Made by a program: the position numbers and the translations under genes. The notes under the pieces are model-generated. The model saw nothing but the letters and a program-made list of their open reading frames with translations, did no database searches and had not been told where the DNA came from. Source: Cranoglanis bouderius (lineage: Eukaryota > Chordata > Actinopteri > Siluriformes > Cranoglanididae). From it: a DNA stretch of 64,000 nucleotides. Location of the stretch: contig CM042558.1 of the NCBI GenBank assembly GCA_023630585.1, positions 17,520,800 through 17,584,799 on the forward strand. The letters run 5' to 3'. Shown piece after piece: positions 10,905-22,900 of this stretch. Each line of letters starts with the position of its first letter. Within the stretch, counting starts at the first letter, position 1.

Positions 10905-13900
10905 ATGGCCCCTCGTCTGCAGCTGGAGAAAGCCGCTTGGCGATGGGTCGACACTGTGAAACCAGAGGACATAACGCAGGAACACATCGAGTTGGCGTAC
11001 CGTATTGGCGTACCGGCGTGTAAAAGGGGGACATGCAGGTACTGCACTTTCAGGTGTATTATATTTATTTATTTTTTATTATATTTATTAGCTTTGACTG
11101 CAGTCATTGCTCACTGCTATTGCTTGGGTGTGAATCTCATTCTTTCAAACGATACGATACAAAACCGATACAGTTCGATTCACTACTGATCCGATACGGT
11201 ACGATTCGGTTCAGAGCCCATTCGATTCAGGTCCGATTCAGTTCAGTCGAATTCAAGTTTTCCACCACAGGAGAGTCTTCAGGACAGAGGACATTGCGCT
11301 TTCCTGTTTCTCTCTATAACGACAAGTTGTTGTTGTTGTTATTTTTTCTTGTTAACGTTGAGAGAAAGAAGAGAGGCTGGTGAGGGAACTGTTTATAGCA
11401 CCTGTCATTGAAACGATACAGGATCTAACTTGTATTTGGGTGTACTTTATGGCAGTGATTTATTGAGATTTCGTGCTGAGATTTGTTTTCTGCAAAACTT
11501 TTTTGACTTGGTACAGTGGATATAAAAAGTCTACACACCCCTGTTAAAATAGCAGGTTTCTGCGTTACAATCGACTGGTATTTGTAGCTATTCAGGATTC
11601 CCTCCGCATTGATAAAAAGCCCCAGTTCTGGCCGAAGAAAAGCAACCCTAAAGTATGATGCTGCCACCACCATGCTTCACCATGGGCATGGTGTTCTTTC
11701 GGAATTGGTCTCATCAAACCACACTGCATTTTGCCACATGGTCTAGGGTGATTTAGTTGGGCTTGGATGTTTTTTTTGTGAGAAAGGGCTTCCGTCTAGC
11801 CACCCTACCCCATAGCCCAGACATGAAGTATACGAGAGATTGTTGTCACATGCAGAGAGTGATCAGTACTTGTCAGATATTCCCGCAGCTCCTTTCATAT
11901 TGCTGTAGGTCTCTTAGCAGAGGTCTCTTCATTGATGGCAGCTGTATGATGATTACTTTTGAACATGAGATTGAATGTCATTGGTTCATTCTGAACACAG
12001 CCACATTCCCAGGTATACAAAGGTGTGCACACTTATTCAACCAGGTTATTGTAAGTGTTTTATTTTTCCCTAAAATGTTTGATTGTTTTTCACTTAATTT
12101 GTATACGCTGTAATTTCACACTGAGGGTGGGAAAAGTTCTGACATGATTTATCTTGTACTCTTTTTTTTTTTTTTGTGATGATTTCCTATGGCAGTATCA
12201 GTTTTTAAACATTTTATTCTTTGATTTGTGCCAGATCTAGACTGCGGTGCAGCCGCAGACCGTTGGAACGATTTTTTTCAGTTCAGATGTCCGATTCGTA
12301 GTTATTACTGTTCAGTTGTACTTCGGCTTTGCTCGTTTGTCACGTGATCTCATCCGTTTTTGCATCATGTCTGCATCGTTTGAAAGGTGCTAAACGTAAT
12401 CTGCATCATCTCTTCCTGTCCTGTCCCACAGGAGGAACTGCAAAGGGAACCCGAACTGTCTAGTCGGAATCGGGGAACAGTCATGGCTGGGAGAAATTGA
12501 CGAAAACGCCTTCCACAACATTGATGACCCAAACTCTGAAAGAAGAGACAAGGTATGTTATCCTCGAGCATCCCACCTCCCCACAAACAACATGCTGCTA
12601 GGTGGATTGGTGACTTTAATTGCCTCGAGGCGGTCCCTGGGATAGACTCCGGATCGACCACAACCCTGACCGGGATAAAGCGTTTACTGAAGGTGAATGA
12701 ATGTTACGTGTTAGGATTCACATGTGGTTTACTTTTCATAACATTCCTTAAAAAGTTGAAGCTGAAACACGGGCAGCCGGGAGTCCTGGGGAATTCCACC
12801 GGAATAAGATGGTCACTCAGCTCTTATGTACCAATTCTCTTTTTTGAAGAAAGGCAGTAAAATCCACACAGCTGTGTAGCAAGTTTACCAGGTATTATAT
12901 TTATATTTTGCTAGAACGTTGCTTTTTATCATTTAATTGTCACTAATTGTACAGTAAAGAAGTTCATTATTATTATTATTATTAGTAGTAGCAGTAGTAG
13001 TAGTAGTAGTAGGAATAGGAAAAATTATATTCTTCAATGCATCAAGGGTCTCTAAGGCACAAAACGGGATAATCTGACTATTACACAGACTTGTGCATAA
13101 ATGTTTTTATCGAAAAATGTCTGATGGGGGAAAAACCTATTATAAGAAGCCATTAAATTTCCTGTAAAATGCATTTGCGTCTTTAAACATGTAGTATTCA
13201 CGTACCTTTTGGATTTTAAGCATGTCATTTTTACTCCCACAGACAGCACTGATATTAACAGAGAGATAAATGCGAAATACATCGTGACGCAGTATCTCTA
13301 GTGTTAAGTTTAGTAATTCTGACTTTTTAAATTGCTTGTCCAAAGGGGCTATTCAGTATGCCATAAACAATATTGCTCTTTTTGTACACTGTGGGTCATT
13401 TAGGCAAAACGTTTACAAAAATGCAACTTAGACTGTGAATTCTTTTCTTTGGATATGTAAATTGAAAAATTTGAATAGTATTTGATTACGGTACAATTCT
13501 GATAGACACGCATTAAGGAGAAGAAGATGATGATGATGATCATCATCATCATTAAGGGGATTCTCAAACTTGAAATGGCTGATGTAGTTTTGGCTTAAAG
13601 ACGCATAAACAGTCCAAACACTTCGGAGGTAATGTAGTATTATTATATTCTTAATAGTACGTTCTAATGAATTTGTCCTCCTTTTTTTTTTTCTCTCTCT
13701 CTCTTTTTTCCCCCCCAAGAACACGTTTGTGGGCCTGACGAATCTCGGTGCCACGTGTTACGTGAACACTTTCCTCCAGGTGTGGTTCCACAACCTGGAG
13801 CTGCGCCGGATGCTTTACCAGTGTCACAACTCCCGAGCTGAGGTGCACAACACAGAGTCAGGTGAACCGTCTTTCGATACCTGCGCACTCTGTATGAGTC

Positions 13901-16900
13901 TGTACTTCTGCTGTTTATAGAAAAGCATGCACTCTGAGCATGCAAGTATAAATGATCAGAAGTGGTTCTCGGAGTAGGGTCTGGGGACCCCCAGTGGTCC
14001 ATGAAGCACAGCCGGAGGGTCTGTGATTTTTATAAAATAAAATAAAAAATGTTATAGTGTTGGGAATCACAAGTAGGTCTTTCATGTGGACCTACCTAAT
14101 GTGTTGGCGGAAATATGAGAAATAAAAAGCTCTATGGCTTCAGTATATAACCAGATTGTTACTGTATATGTTTAAATAATATAATAAATAATTTGTATTG
14201 AGGCATCTGTGGGAATTATTTTACAGTTAAAGCGTTCATTAGCGAAGTAGTGTCGTGATCCTGCTCTCGTCTGTATGTTTAAAACCAACAGATTACGAGC
14301 CGAAGACGATATGCGAACACCTGCAGTACCTGTTTGCTTTGCTGCAGAACAGCAACAGAAGGTACATCGACCCCTCGGGTTTGGTGAAAGCGCTGGGACT
14401 CGATACAGGGCAGCAGCAGGTAAACCTAATCATCTCCATCTTAAAATTAGGTTTGTCCAGCGTATTACATGCAGCTCTGATTATTAGCAGCCTTAAATAC
14501 TGACCTGAGCAGTGCTAGTAATTCTCACTGTTTGAACCATGTTTTCCTAATTAACCGCAGCCTTTTTCTAATTCGCCGTTTTAGGACGCGCAGGAATTTT
14601 CCAAACTCTTCCTTTCACTCCTGGAAGACACTCTGTCCAAGCAGAAGGATCCAAACCTCCAAAACGTGATTCAGCAGCAGTTCTGTGGACAGTTTTCTTA
14701 CGTTACTGTGTAAGCTTTTTAACATTCTCGTGGAAAGTATATCGTTTGACTGTTGGCGAGCGGGAGAATCATTTTTATCTCTCAGACGTTGTATCCATTC
14801 TAAGCTACGGAGTATTAATATTCAACCATCATAAGAGCTGCGCAATTTTAATGCTTACATCATTGTTGTATTGTGATGATGATTAAAAATAATCAATTCT
14901 GCAGCTCTAATAAAGCTAATAACGAGAATCAATCATAAAACGGAGCACAGAGCAGTGAAGCCGGTTAAATACAGCAGACAGTATATAGTAGTTACACCTA
15001 AATAGTGTTAGAAACCATAGAACTTTCTTTACTTGGAAAGAATTTGAGACACTAAGGATCCCTGGGATAAAGTGCTCTTTATTGGTGGGTTTTATAAAGT
15101 GAAATGTCTGAGTTTATGTGCTTTAATATTAGTTTTGGTGCCTGCTTGAACTTTTATAGCGTTCTTTTTTTTTTTACTCGCATAGTGCGATGCTTCATTA
15201 AACTGTGCTGTATATGTCTGTTTGTTTGACTTTTATTTGTGTATAAGAGAAGGATTACTTCGTCACTGGGATTTGTATACATGTGAGCAATTTTGATAAA
15301 GAAATATTTTAATAAAGAAATAAAAAGTTTTTTAAAAAAATCCTAAATTTTTTTTTTTAGTATTTTTAAATGTTATTACACTTTGTTATTAAACTTTTAT
15401 TAACGTATGACGTCGTTGATCGATTTATGTTCCTGAGACAGATGTAACCAGTGCGGACGATCGTCTGCTTTACCGTCTCGGTTTTACGAGCTGGAGCTCA
15501 ATATACAAGGGCACAAAAACCTGACTGAGTGCGTCACCGAGTTCCTCAAGGTAACCCTTCTTTGCCTCCTGATGTCTCCAGACTGTACCCTACGAACAAG
15601 ATTTAAAAAAAATCAGAAGCTATCAGGGGCTTTGAAAATTATGGGATACATCTCAGCCCAACATTCTTGGTGTAATTAATTTGGAAAAGCAGTGAGAGTG
15701 ACTGTTATAACTTTGAAAATTTCACCGCTCATTCAATTGCGTTCTGATCCCTGCTTTTATTTTTTTTGATTTAATTAAAAAGACACCCTTGGACCTTCGA
15801 TTTTGACTGACGTGTCCTTGTTGTTTCTCTGGTGTTGTTCAGGAGGAGAAATTAGACGGGGATAACCGCTACTTCTGCGAGAGCTGTCAAAGCAAACAAT
15901 GCGCCACGCGTCGGATTAAGCTCCACAGCCTGCCGCGGACTCTCAACCTTCAGCTCATGCGCTTTGTGTTTGATAGGCGAGTTTACCGAACCTCATTTTA
16001 ACTGGACAAGTCAAAAGAAAAATCCTAATAATGCTAAATTAAACTCATTAGAGCCCATTTACGTGCATATGTAGATTTTTAATAAAACAGAAAAAAGCAC
16101 ACTCTTTAGCTTAACCTGTTCATAGTTACTGGGTCTTTTATTAGTGGATAAAGTTCCCGATCGCAATGGAATAGATTTCTGTCAAGCAATCATAGATGGT
16201 CAGCCAGATAATTTAATATATACTATATAGTTTTTTTTTTTTAAATCACTTTTGTTTCATTATTATTATTATATTTTATTATTATTCACTATCATTAGAA
16301 CATCGTTTCTCAATCCTGGTCCTTGCATAGGCTACCTGGTGCTTTTCCTCTCTAACTCATGCAGTTCAGCCTAGGTCAGGCCTGGTAATTAGCTGATAAG
16401 TTGAATCAGGTGAGTTGGGAGCAGGGAAAGCACTAATATTGTGCAGGATTGCCAGATTGAGAAACACTGCAGTAAAATATACACTGTAAAAAGTGGCAAC
16501 ATCATAACGATAATCAAACGTATCCAGTATTTCCTGTTAGAAGATTGCAATAAACCAGAAACTATTGTTAAACCGCTAGACATTTCTATTTTTAGACATT
16601 TCTTGCTAATTTCAAACTTGAAATAGTTTTGTTTCTGGAAAGAAACAGACTTGTACACCAACAGAATATGGAAATTTAAAGCTCGATACGAAATACGTTT
16701 GGAAGTGTAGGACAACCCATAACCCTGGTGAGGATTTTTCGTTTTATTCAGTAGAGAATTGCTTTGAATAACATGCTGGTGGTTGTTGTTTTTTTCTGTT
16801 TCTAGGCAGTCTAGTCACAAGAAGAAGCTAAACACTTATATTAGTTTTCCAGAAGTCCTTGACATGAGCCCGTTTTTGGAAGGAAAAGGTATTTTTCCCC

Positions 16901-19900
16901 CCTCGTGCCTTCTGTCTGTCTCTGAGGTTTGCTGCACACTTAGCTTCTCTTTCCCCTACTGATGGTAAAATTATTAAAACTGATTAGTAAAATTGTGTAA
17001 TGTAATGTAACCTCATTAGGATTGAACAGATTGACATTGCTCATGTACACTGCATATTACGCTTATCGTGCATATTATTAAGTCTTATTACTGTTTTGTT
17101 CATACTTATTATGATGTAACGTAAGCTATCAACACGCAGACGGGTTGAAATTAAATTGAACGTCATTTAGTAAATCAGTTTGGTGTTTTTTCCTCCCCAG
17201 AGGAGAAGTGTACGTACGAGCTGAGCGCTGTGCTGATTCACCGCGGCGTCAGCGCCTACTCCGGCCACTACATCGCTCACGTACGAGACGCCTGCACCAA
17301 CGACTGGTACAAGTTCAACGACGAGGAGATTGAGAAGATGGAGGGCAAGAAGCTCCAGCTGGGCATCGAGGAGGATCTAGGTAAACGGCAGAGCGCTGAC
17401 TTTAACGATTGATTGGAATGTGTAATACGATTGGACACTTCATTTCCTTTTTGTCTGTCAGCTGAAACCGTGAAGTCACAGACCCGGAAGCCCAAATATA
17501 GCAAAGGCTTTCACTGTTCGAGAAACGCCTATATGTTGGTGTATAAACTTCAGGAAGAGCAGGTGGACCAAACCCAGATCAGCGTGGAGGTGCCAGGTAT
17601 AACCAGGGGTCGTGCATATCAAATCAATTTATAGAGCCGATTTTTTTTCCCTTTTATTTTTCCCTCTGTGTTTATTTTATTTTATTTATTTATTTATTTA
17701 TTTATTTTTTACAGCCTTCCTCCAGAGGCTTGTGGACCAGGACAACAAGAAGTTTGAGGAGTGGTGCAATGAGATGGCGGATATGAGGAAGCAGAGCGTG
17801 GACAAGGGCAAAGCCAAACACGTGGAGGTCAAGGAGCTCTATGAGCTGTTACCTCCACGAGAGGGTATGGTTTGTTTGCTTTTTTGTTTTGTTTTTAAAT
17901 CTAGAATTAAAAGTTAATAAACAGAGGTAGTGCATTAACTTGTGATGATTATTATGGATTATCGTTCTGCCCTGTAGGTGAGCCGTATGAGTTTGTCCCT
18001 GTGGAGTGGCTGAAAAAGTGGCTGGATGATTCGACAGCCACCAAAGAGATTGACAACTGCCATTTCCTGTGCTCGCATGGAAAGTTGCACCCGGACCGCC
18101 TGAGCGAGGCCAAGCGCATTTCCCACAGTGCTGCTCAGATCCTCTTTAATCGCTACGGTGGAGGACCCAGAATAGACGGTAAGGATTACTAATATTCTAA
18201 TCACTTGTGTTTTTTTTTTTTTTTTTTCTCTGTCACACCCTGTGACTCCGTGATTGTAATCGTTCTGCGTCTGCGTAGGGTCATTCCTGTGCAGAGAGTG
18301 TGTAGCCCAACGGTGCCGTGTCCTGAGGCTTAAAAACCAACTCAACGAAGACTACAGAGAGGTGACCAACCTCGCCAAGGCTCAGCTGAAAAGGTAGAGT
18401 TACGTCTGTGCCCAAGTCTGTTTCGAATGTCTTTTGTGATTTAGATTTAAATGAAATCACTGGATATTCGACCAAGCTTTGTGTATTAGTCCCATCGAAT
18501 TTCGGGTGCCGTGTGTTAGCAACGAACAGGGTTTCTGGATCGGGAAGGCATCTCTGAGGCAGTGGAGGCAGCTGGCTCTGGAGCAGCTGGAGGAGGATGA
18601 AGAGGAGACCAAACACAGTGACTGCAAAACAAATGGGGAAAATTCCACAGGTGCAAAAGGTAACGTGGACGCTCGGTCTCGCTCACTAGCGAGATGATAT
18701 TTAGCTGCAGAATAATAAATCTGATGGCTTAACCTGGAACTCGGTACCAAAATACAGTAAACTAATCAGTCAGGGCTAATCTCGATAATCTGTTAAAAAG
18801 AAAACTAATCTCTGTGTAAACTTGTAAATCTAGTTTCACGGTTGGATTCTTTGCATACCTTCCGCATGTATGCATTTGCATCATGACGTATGCTGACGAA
18901 CACGGCAAAAAACAAAACAAAAGGAAGCTGAAAAGAAAATGGTTGTGTAAGGGAACAACGTACATGTTATACATTTTGGAAGATTTAATGTTCACCGTTG
19001 TAGTGTGTGTGCGTTTGAGCCTTGTATGATTGTCGTCTTCCCGTCCCTATGAACAGATGGGGTGAAGGAGAATGACAGAGATGACGACGAGATGAAGAGT
19101 TTTAATGAAGACATTGTCTGCTCTCACGGTTAGTCGTTTTTGTAACGCCGTGTTTGAACAAGATGTCTATGAAACATTCATAACCCCTATATAACTTGCA
19201 CATAATAGACATACTGTATATTGTCTATGGATATTGAGAAAAGCACTGCACCTGTAATATGTCAAGAACGTGTGTGTGTGTGTGTGTGTGTGTGTGACCC
19301 CTCTGTTTCCCCTCCAGGTGGTCTCAGTATTCAGGAGAGTGAGAGGCGGCTGGTCACGGGCGAGGTATGGAGTAGGCTGAAAGTTTATTTCTCCAACGCG
19401 CCAGAGTTCACACACCAACAGGAGCCCTGCCAGCAGTGCATGGTAAACACACACACACACACACACGTCATCACTAAACACAGTAAAATAGCTCTAATTA
19501 TCTCATTTACTGTTTGTTTCCAAATATTAGCCATGATGAAGCTGGCCTAAATTTATATTATGAAAAAGAACATTTGTATTAAGTTGCCGCTGTCCTTAAT
19601 GATATTCTGTATTGTTTAAAATGCCGCTTTAAAACGGAGATTCAGTGACATTTTAATTGTTCTTTGTTCAGGAACTGCAGACACAAACAGACTCCTTGAC
19701 TCAGCACTTTGCACTTCACCTAAGCTCAGTTGCAGCATTTAAAATAAAACCTCCGCCTCCGGCTGTCGAGTGATATACATTTAAATGTGGGGGATTTTTC
19801 TTTGTTTGTTTGTTTTTGTTAGAGGTTGGAGAGGGAGGGTAAAGAGAATGAGGCTCTAAATCGAATGATGGCCAACGAGCAAAAGAGCTCTCTCCTCAAC

Positions 19901-22900
19901 CTTTTCCATGAGAAGAATCGTCCTTCACTGCAGAAGTGGCCCCAGGTACGAGCGAATTTTTTCCACGATGAGCATCGCTTTTACAATTTAGGATGTACAG
20001 TAAAACCCCTGTATCTTCTGTGTCGGTTACAGCGGTTTCACTTAAACCACGGCCCGAACAAACTTAAATAGAAAATTCCAGAAATAGAGTAAACGTTCAT
20101 AATTTAAATTGCGTGTCGTTCTGAGTATCGTGATGAAATCTCGTGCAGTCCGCCCGGGACGTTATCCATCCCTTTGTCCAGTCTATCCAGGCTGTATACA
20201 CTACCCAGCCGTGAGTCACTTAATAGCCATCTCGGTTATCACATCAACTCTCACGGTATCGCAGTGCTTGTGTCCACCCTTATTTTGCATAATTATGAAC
20301 CCAAAGCGCAAGAGTAGTGATGCCGGCAAATCAGATGTGCCAAAGAGAAGTCGTTAAAGTGCTTCCTTTACATGAAAAGGTGAAAATTCTCGATTTAATA
20401 GGGAAAGATAAAGATCTGTTTGCTGAGGTTGCTAGGATGTATGGTAAGAACGAATCTTCTATCCGGGAAATTGTGAAAAAAGAAAAAGAACTTCGTGCTA
20501 CTGTTGCTGTCGCACCTCAAACTGCACCTCAAAAGCCACAGAGCGTGACAAGTGTTTGGTTAAGATGAAAATAGCATTAAATTTGGGGGTGGAAGACATG
20601 AACAGAAAGCGTGTTCCAGTTGACGGTAACGTGTCGTGTCAGAAAGCATTGAGCTTCATAGGTATGTACAGTATAAAGTGTTTGCTATTGTTTGCGGTTT
20701 CAGGCATCCTCTTGGAACCTATCCCCCGCAGATACGGTGGTCCTACTGTATTTATAATTTCCTATTACTGAGAGTTACTTCTTCTTATTTAATAAAGAAT
20801 GAATATGAAATGTATTGCTCTTTTAGAAATGAGTGACAGAGGCATGTGTCTTCCCACCATATTTATTCCCATGTCCTAAGCGCTGTCTATCTGCCTGTTT
20901 GCAGGACACAGATATACTGTACATTGTGCCGTTATTCTTTGTTGAGGAGTGGAGGAAATTTATCAGGTGAATTCATATTTTGCGTGCATTACTCCATTGT
21001 TTTAAATGAAATGTTTATGAAATGAATAAATGAAATGCTTAATGAGCTGGTAAGTGTTTCCTGATTGCTCTAATGGCTAAAACGATATATTTACCCTTTC
21101 CATGATTTTCGTTACCACACACACCATCACAGGAAGCCAGCCAAGTCGAACCCGGTGTCCAGCATCGGAAACAGCATCCTGCTGTGCCCTCATGGTGGCT
21201 TCATGTTCACCTACGACTCCTTGCTTCAGGGAGACGCCCAGCAGTGAGTAACCTCTTACCAAGCGTGGCTTGACTTTGGTTTTTCCTTTAAAACTATAAT
21301 GTGGTTCAGTCTGCTTTTGGTCCCACGGTGTTAAGAATGTCCTCGTCTGTCTGTCTGTGTGTGTGTGTGGTGTGTGTGTGTGTGGTGTGTGCGTGTTTGT
21401 CGTTGCACAGTGTAGCTCTGCTCTGGCCTGCTGAATGGGAGGTGATCTGCAGGCTGTTCTTGGTGGACCAGCCCATCTCCATATGCAGGATCCACGATCC
21501 AGCGCAAGACAACGGGAATGTGCAGTACCACACCCAGCCTGGTAAACACAGCCTGATAATTGCTTGACTGCTAGATAATTGGTCGTTGATGATGATCGTG
21601 TGTATTAGACCAGGCGGAAATTGCTACACTGTGGAGATCGGTGGCTCTCCGTGATCGAGAAAGAGAAGCAATGCTTTAATGAGTCAGATGTGCGATGTAA
21701 TATTGTGTGTTTTTGTCAGAGCTGTGTCGAGAATGTCGTGAGGGCTTCATATTCCAGCAGCAAAGGGACTTGCGGGAGTACGCTCAGGCCACCGTTTACG
21801 TACGCAAAGTCATCGACAGTAAAAAGGTCAGCTTTCCTGTTCTAAACGGCAAATTTAACCTTCATTATAACATTATAGATGTTTCACTGTTTTCTTCTGT
21901 AATTACCCCCCCACACCCTTTTCTGTGTAGATGATTAAAGAGGCTGCTCCTGAGTTCAGTATGAGTGGATCTGAAGCAGAGGATGAGAGAGAAGAGCCCA
22001 AAATAGAAGGAGAAAAAGACCCAGACTTCAATCAGGTAACCTGACTGAACCCTCCTTTTGTATACAGACTCATCAGTGGTGCTGAAGTTGATCACAGCGG
22101 CTTTAATAAATGATGCTGCTTGTTTGTTAAGGTTGTACACTCCAGCTTTTAGAGAATACTAAATACTACAAAAAAAAAGTTACAGAGACTAAAAAAGTAA
22201 GCAGAAGCAAGTTCTTGTCATCACCGATTTTAAAACCTGATAAGTGTATGTTTAAGGTTTGTCCCTCTCGTCTTTCCGTACCGCAAGTCTGAGGACGGAG
22301 CAAAGCGGCAGAAGCTGAGTGAAGCAAGTCCTGCTGTCGCCATCTCTTCCTCCTCCTCTTCCTCCTCCTCCTCCTCCTCGGCTCCTGCTGTGGGGAAATC
22401 AGGGATTCGGCGGAGCATGCGGCACAGGAAGCTGCGCGGGGAGAAAGCCCTCATCGTCTCCGCCAACCAGACCCTGAAGGAACTCAAGATCCAGGTATGC
22501 GCTGCTAACTCGGGTGTGTTTTGTGTCAAATCGAGACAGTTTTGCAGTTGTGTCCTAACTGCGTTGTTTTTTTGTTTTTAAATGCACAGATCATGCACGC
22601 CTTCTCTGTCGCTCCGTTCGACCAAAACCTGTCCATAGATGGCCGATCTTTAACCGACGACTCGGCCACGCTAGGAAGCCTTGGAGTCTTTCCAGAAAGC
22701 ATTATATGTCTAAAGGTACTTCTGTATCCTAGCTTTCTCTACTTTTTTGTTCAGGTGAATTGATGTGATAGACTTTGCTTATACGTGATCCCTGTTTTGT
22801 GCCATAGGCTGATGAGCCAGTTGCAGATTACGCAGCTATGGATGATGCGTACCAAGGTAAGCACTCAATGTGTAAATATACACATTCCTTAATGCGAAAT

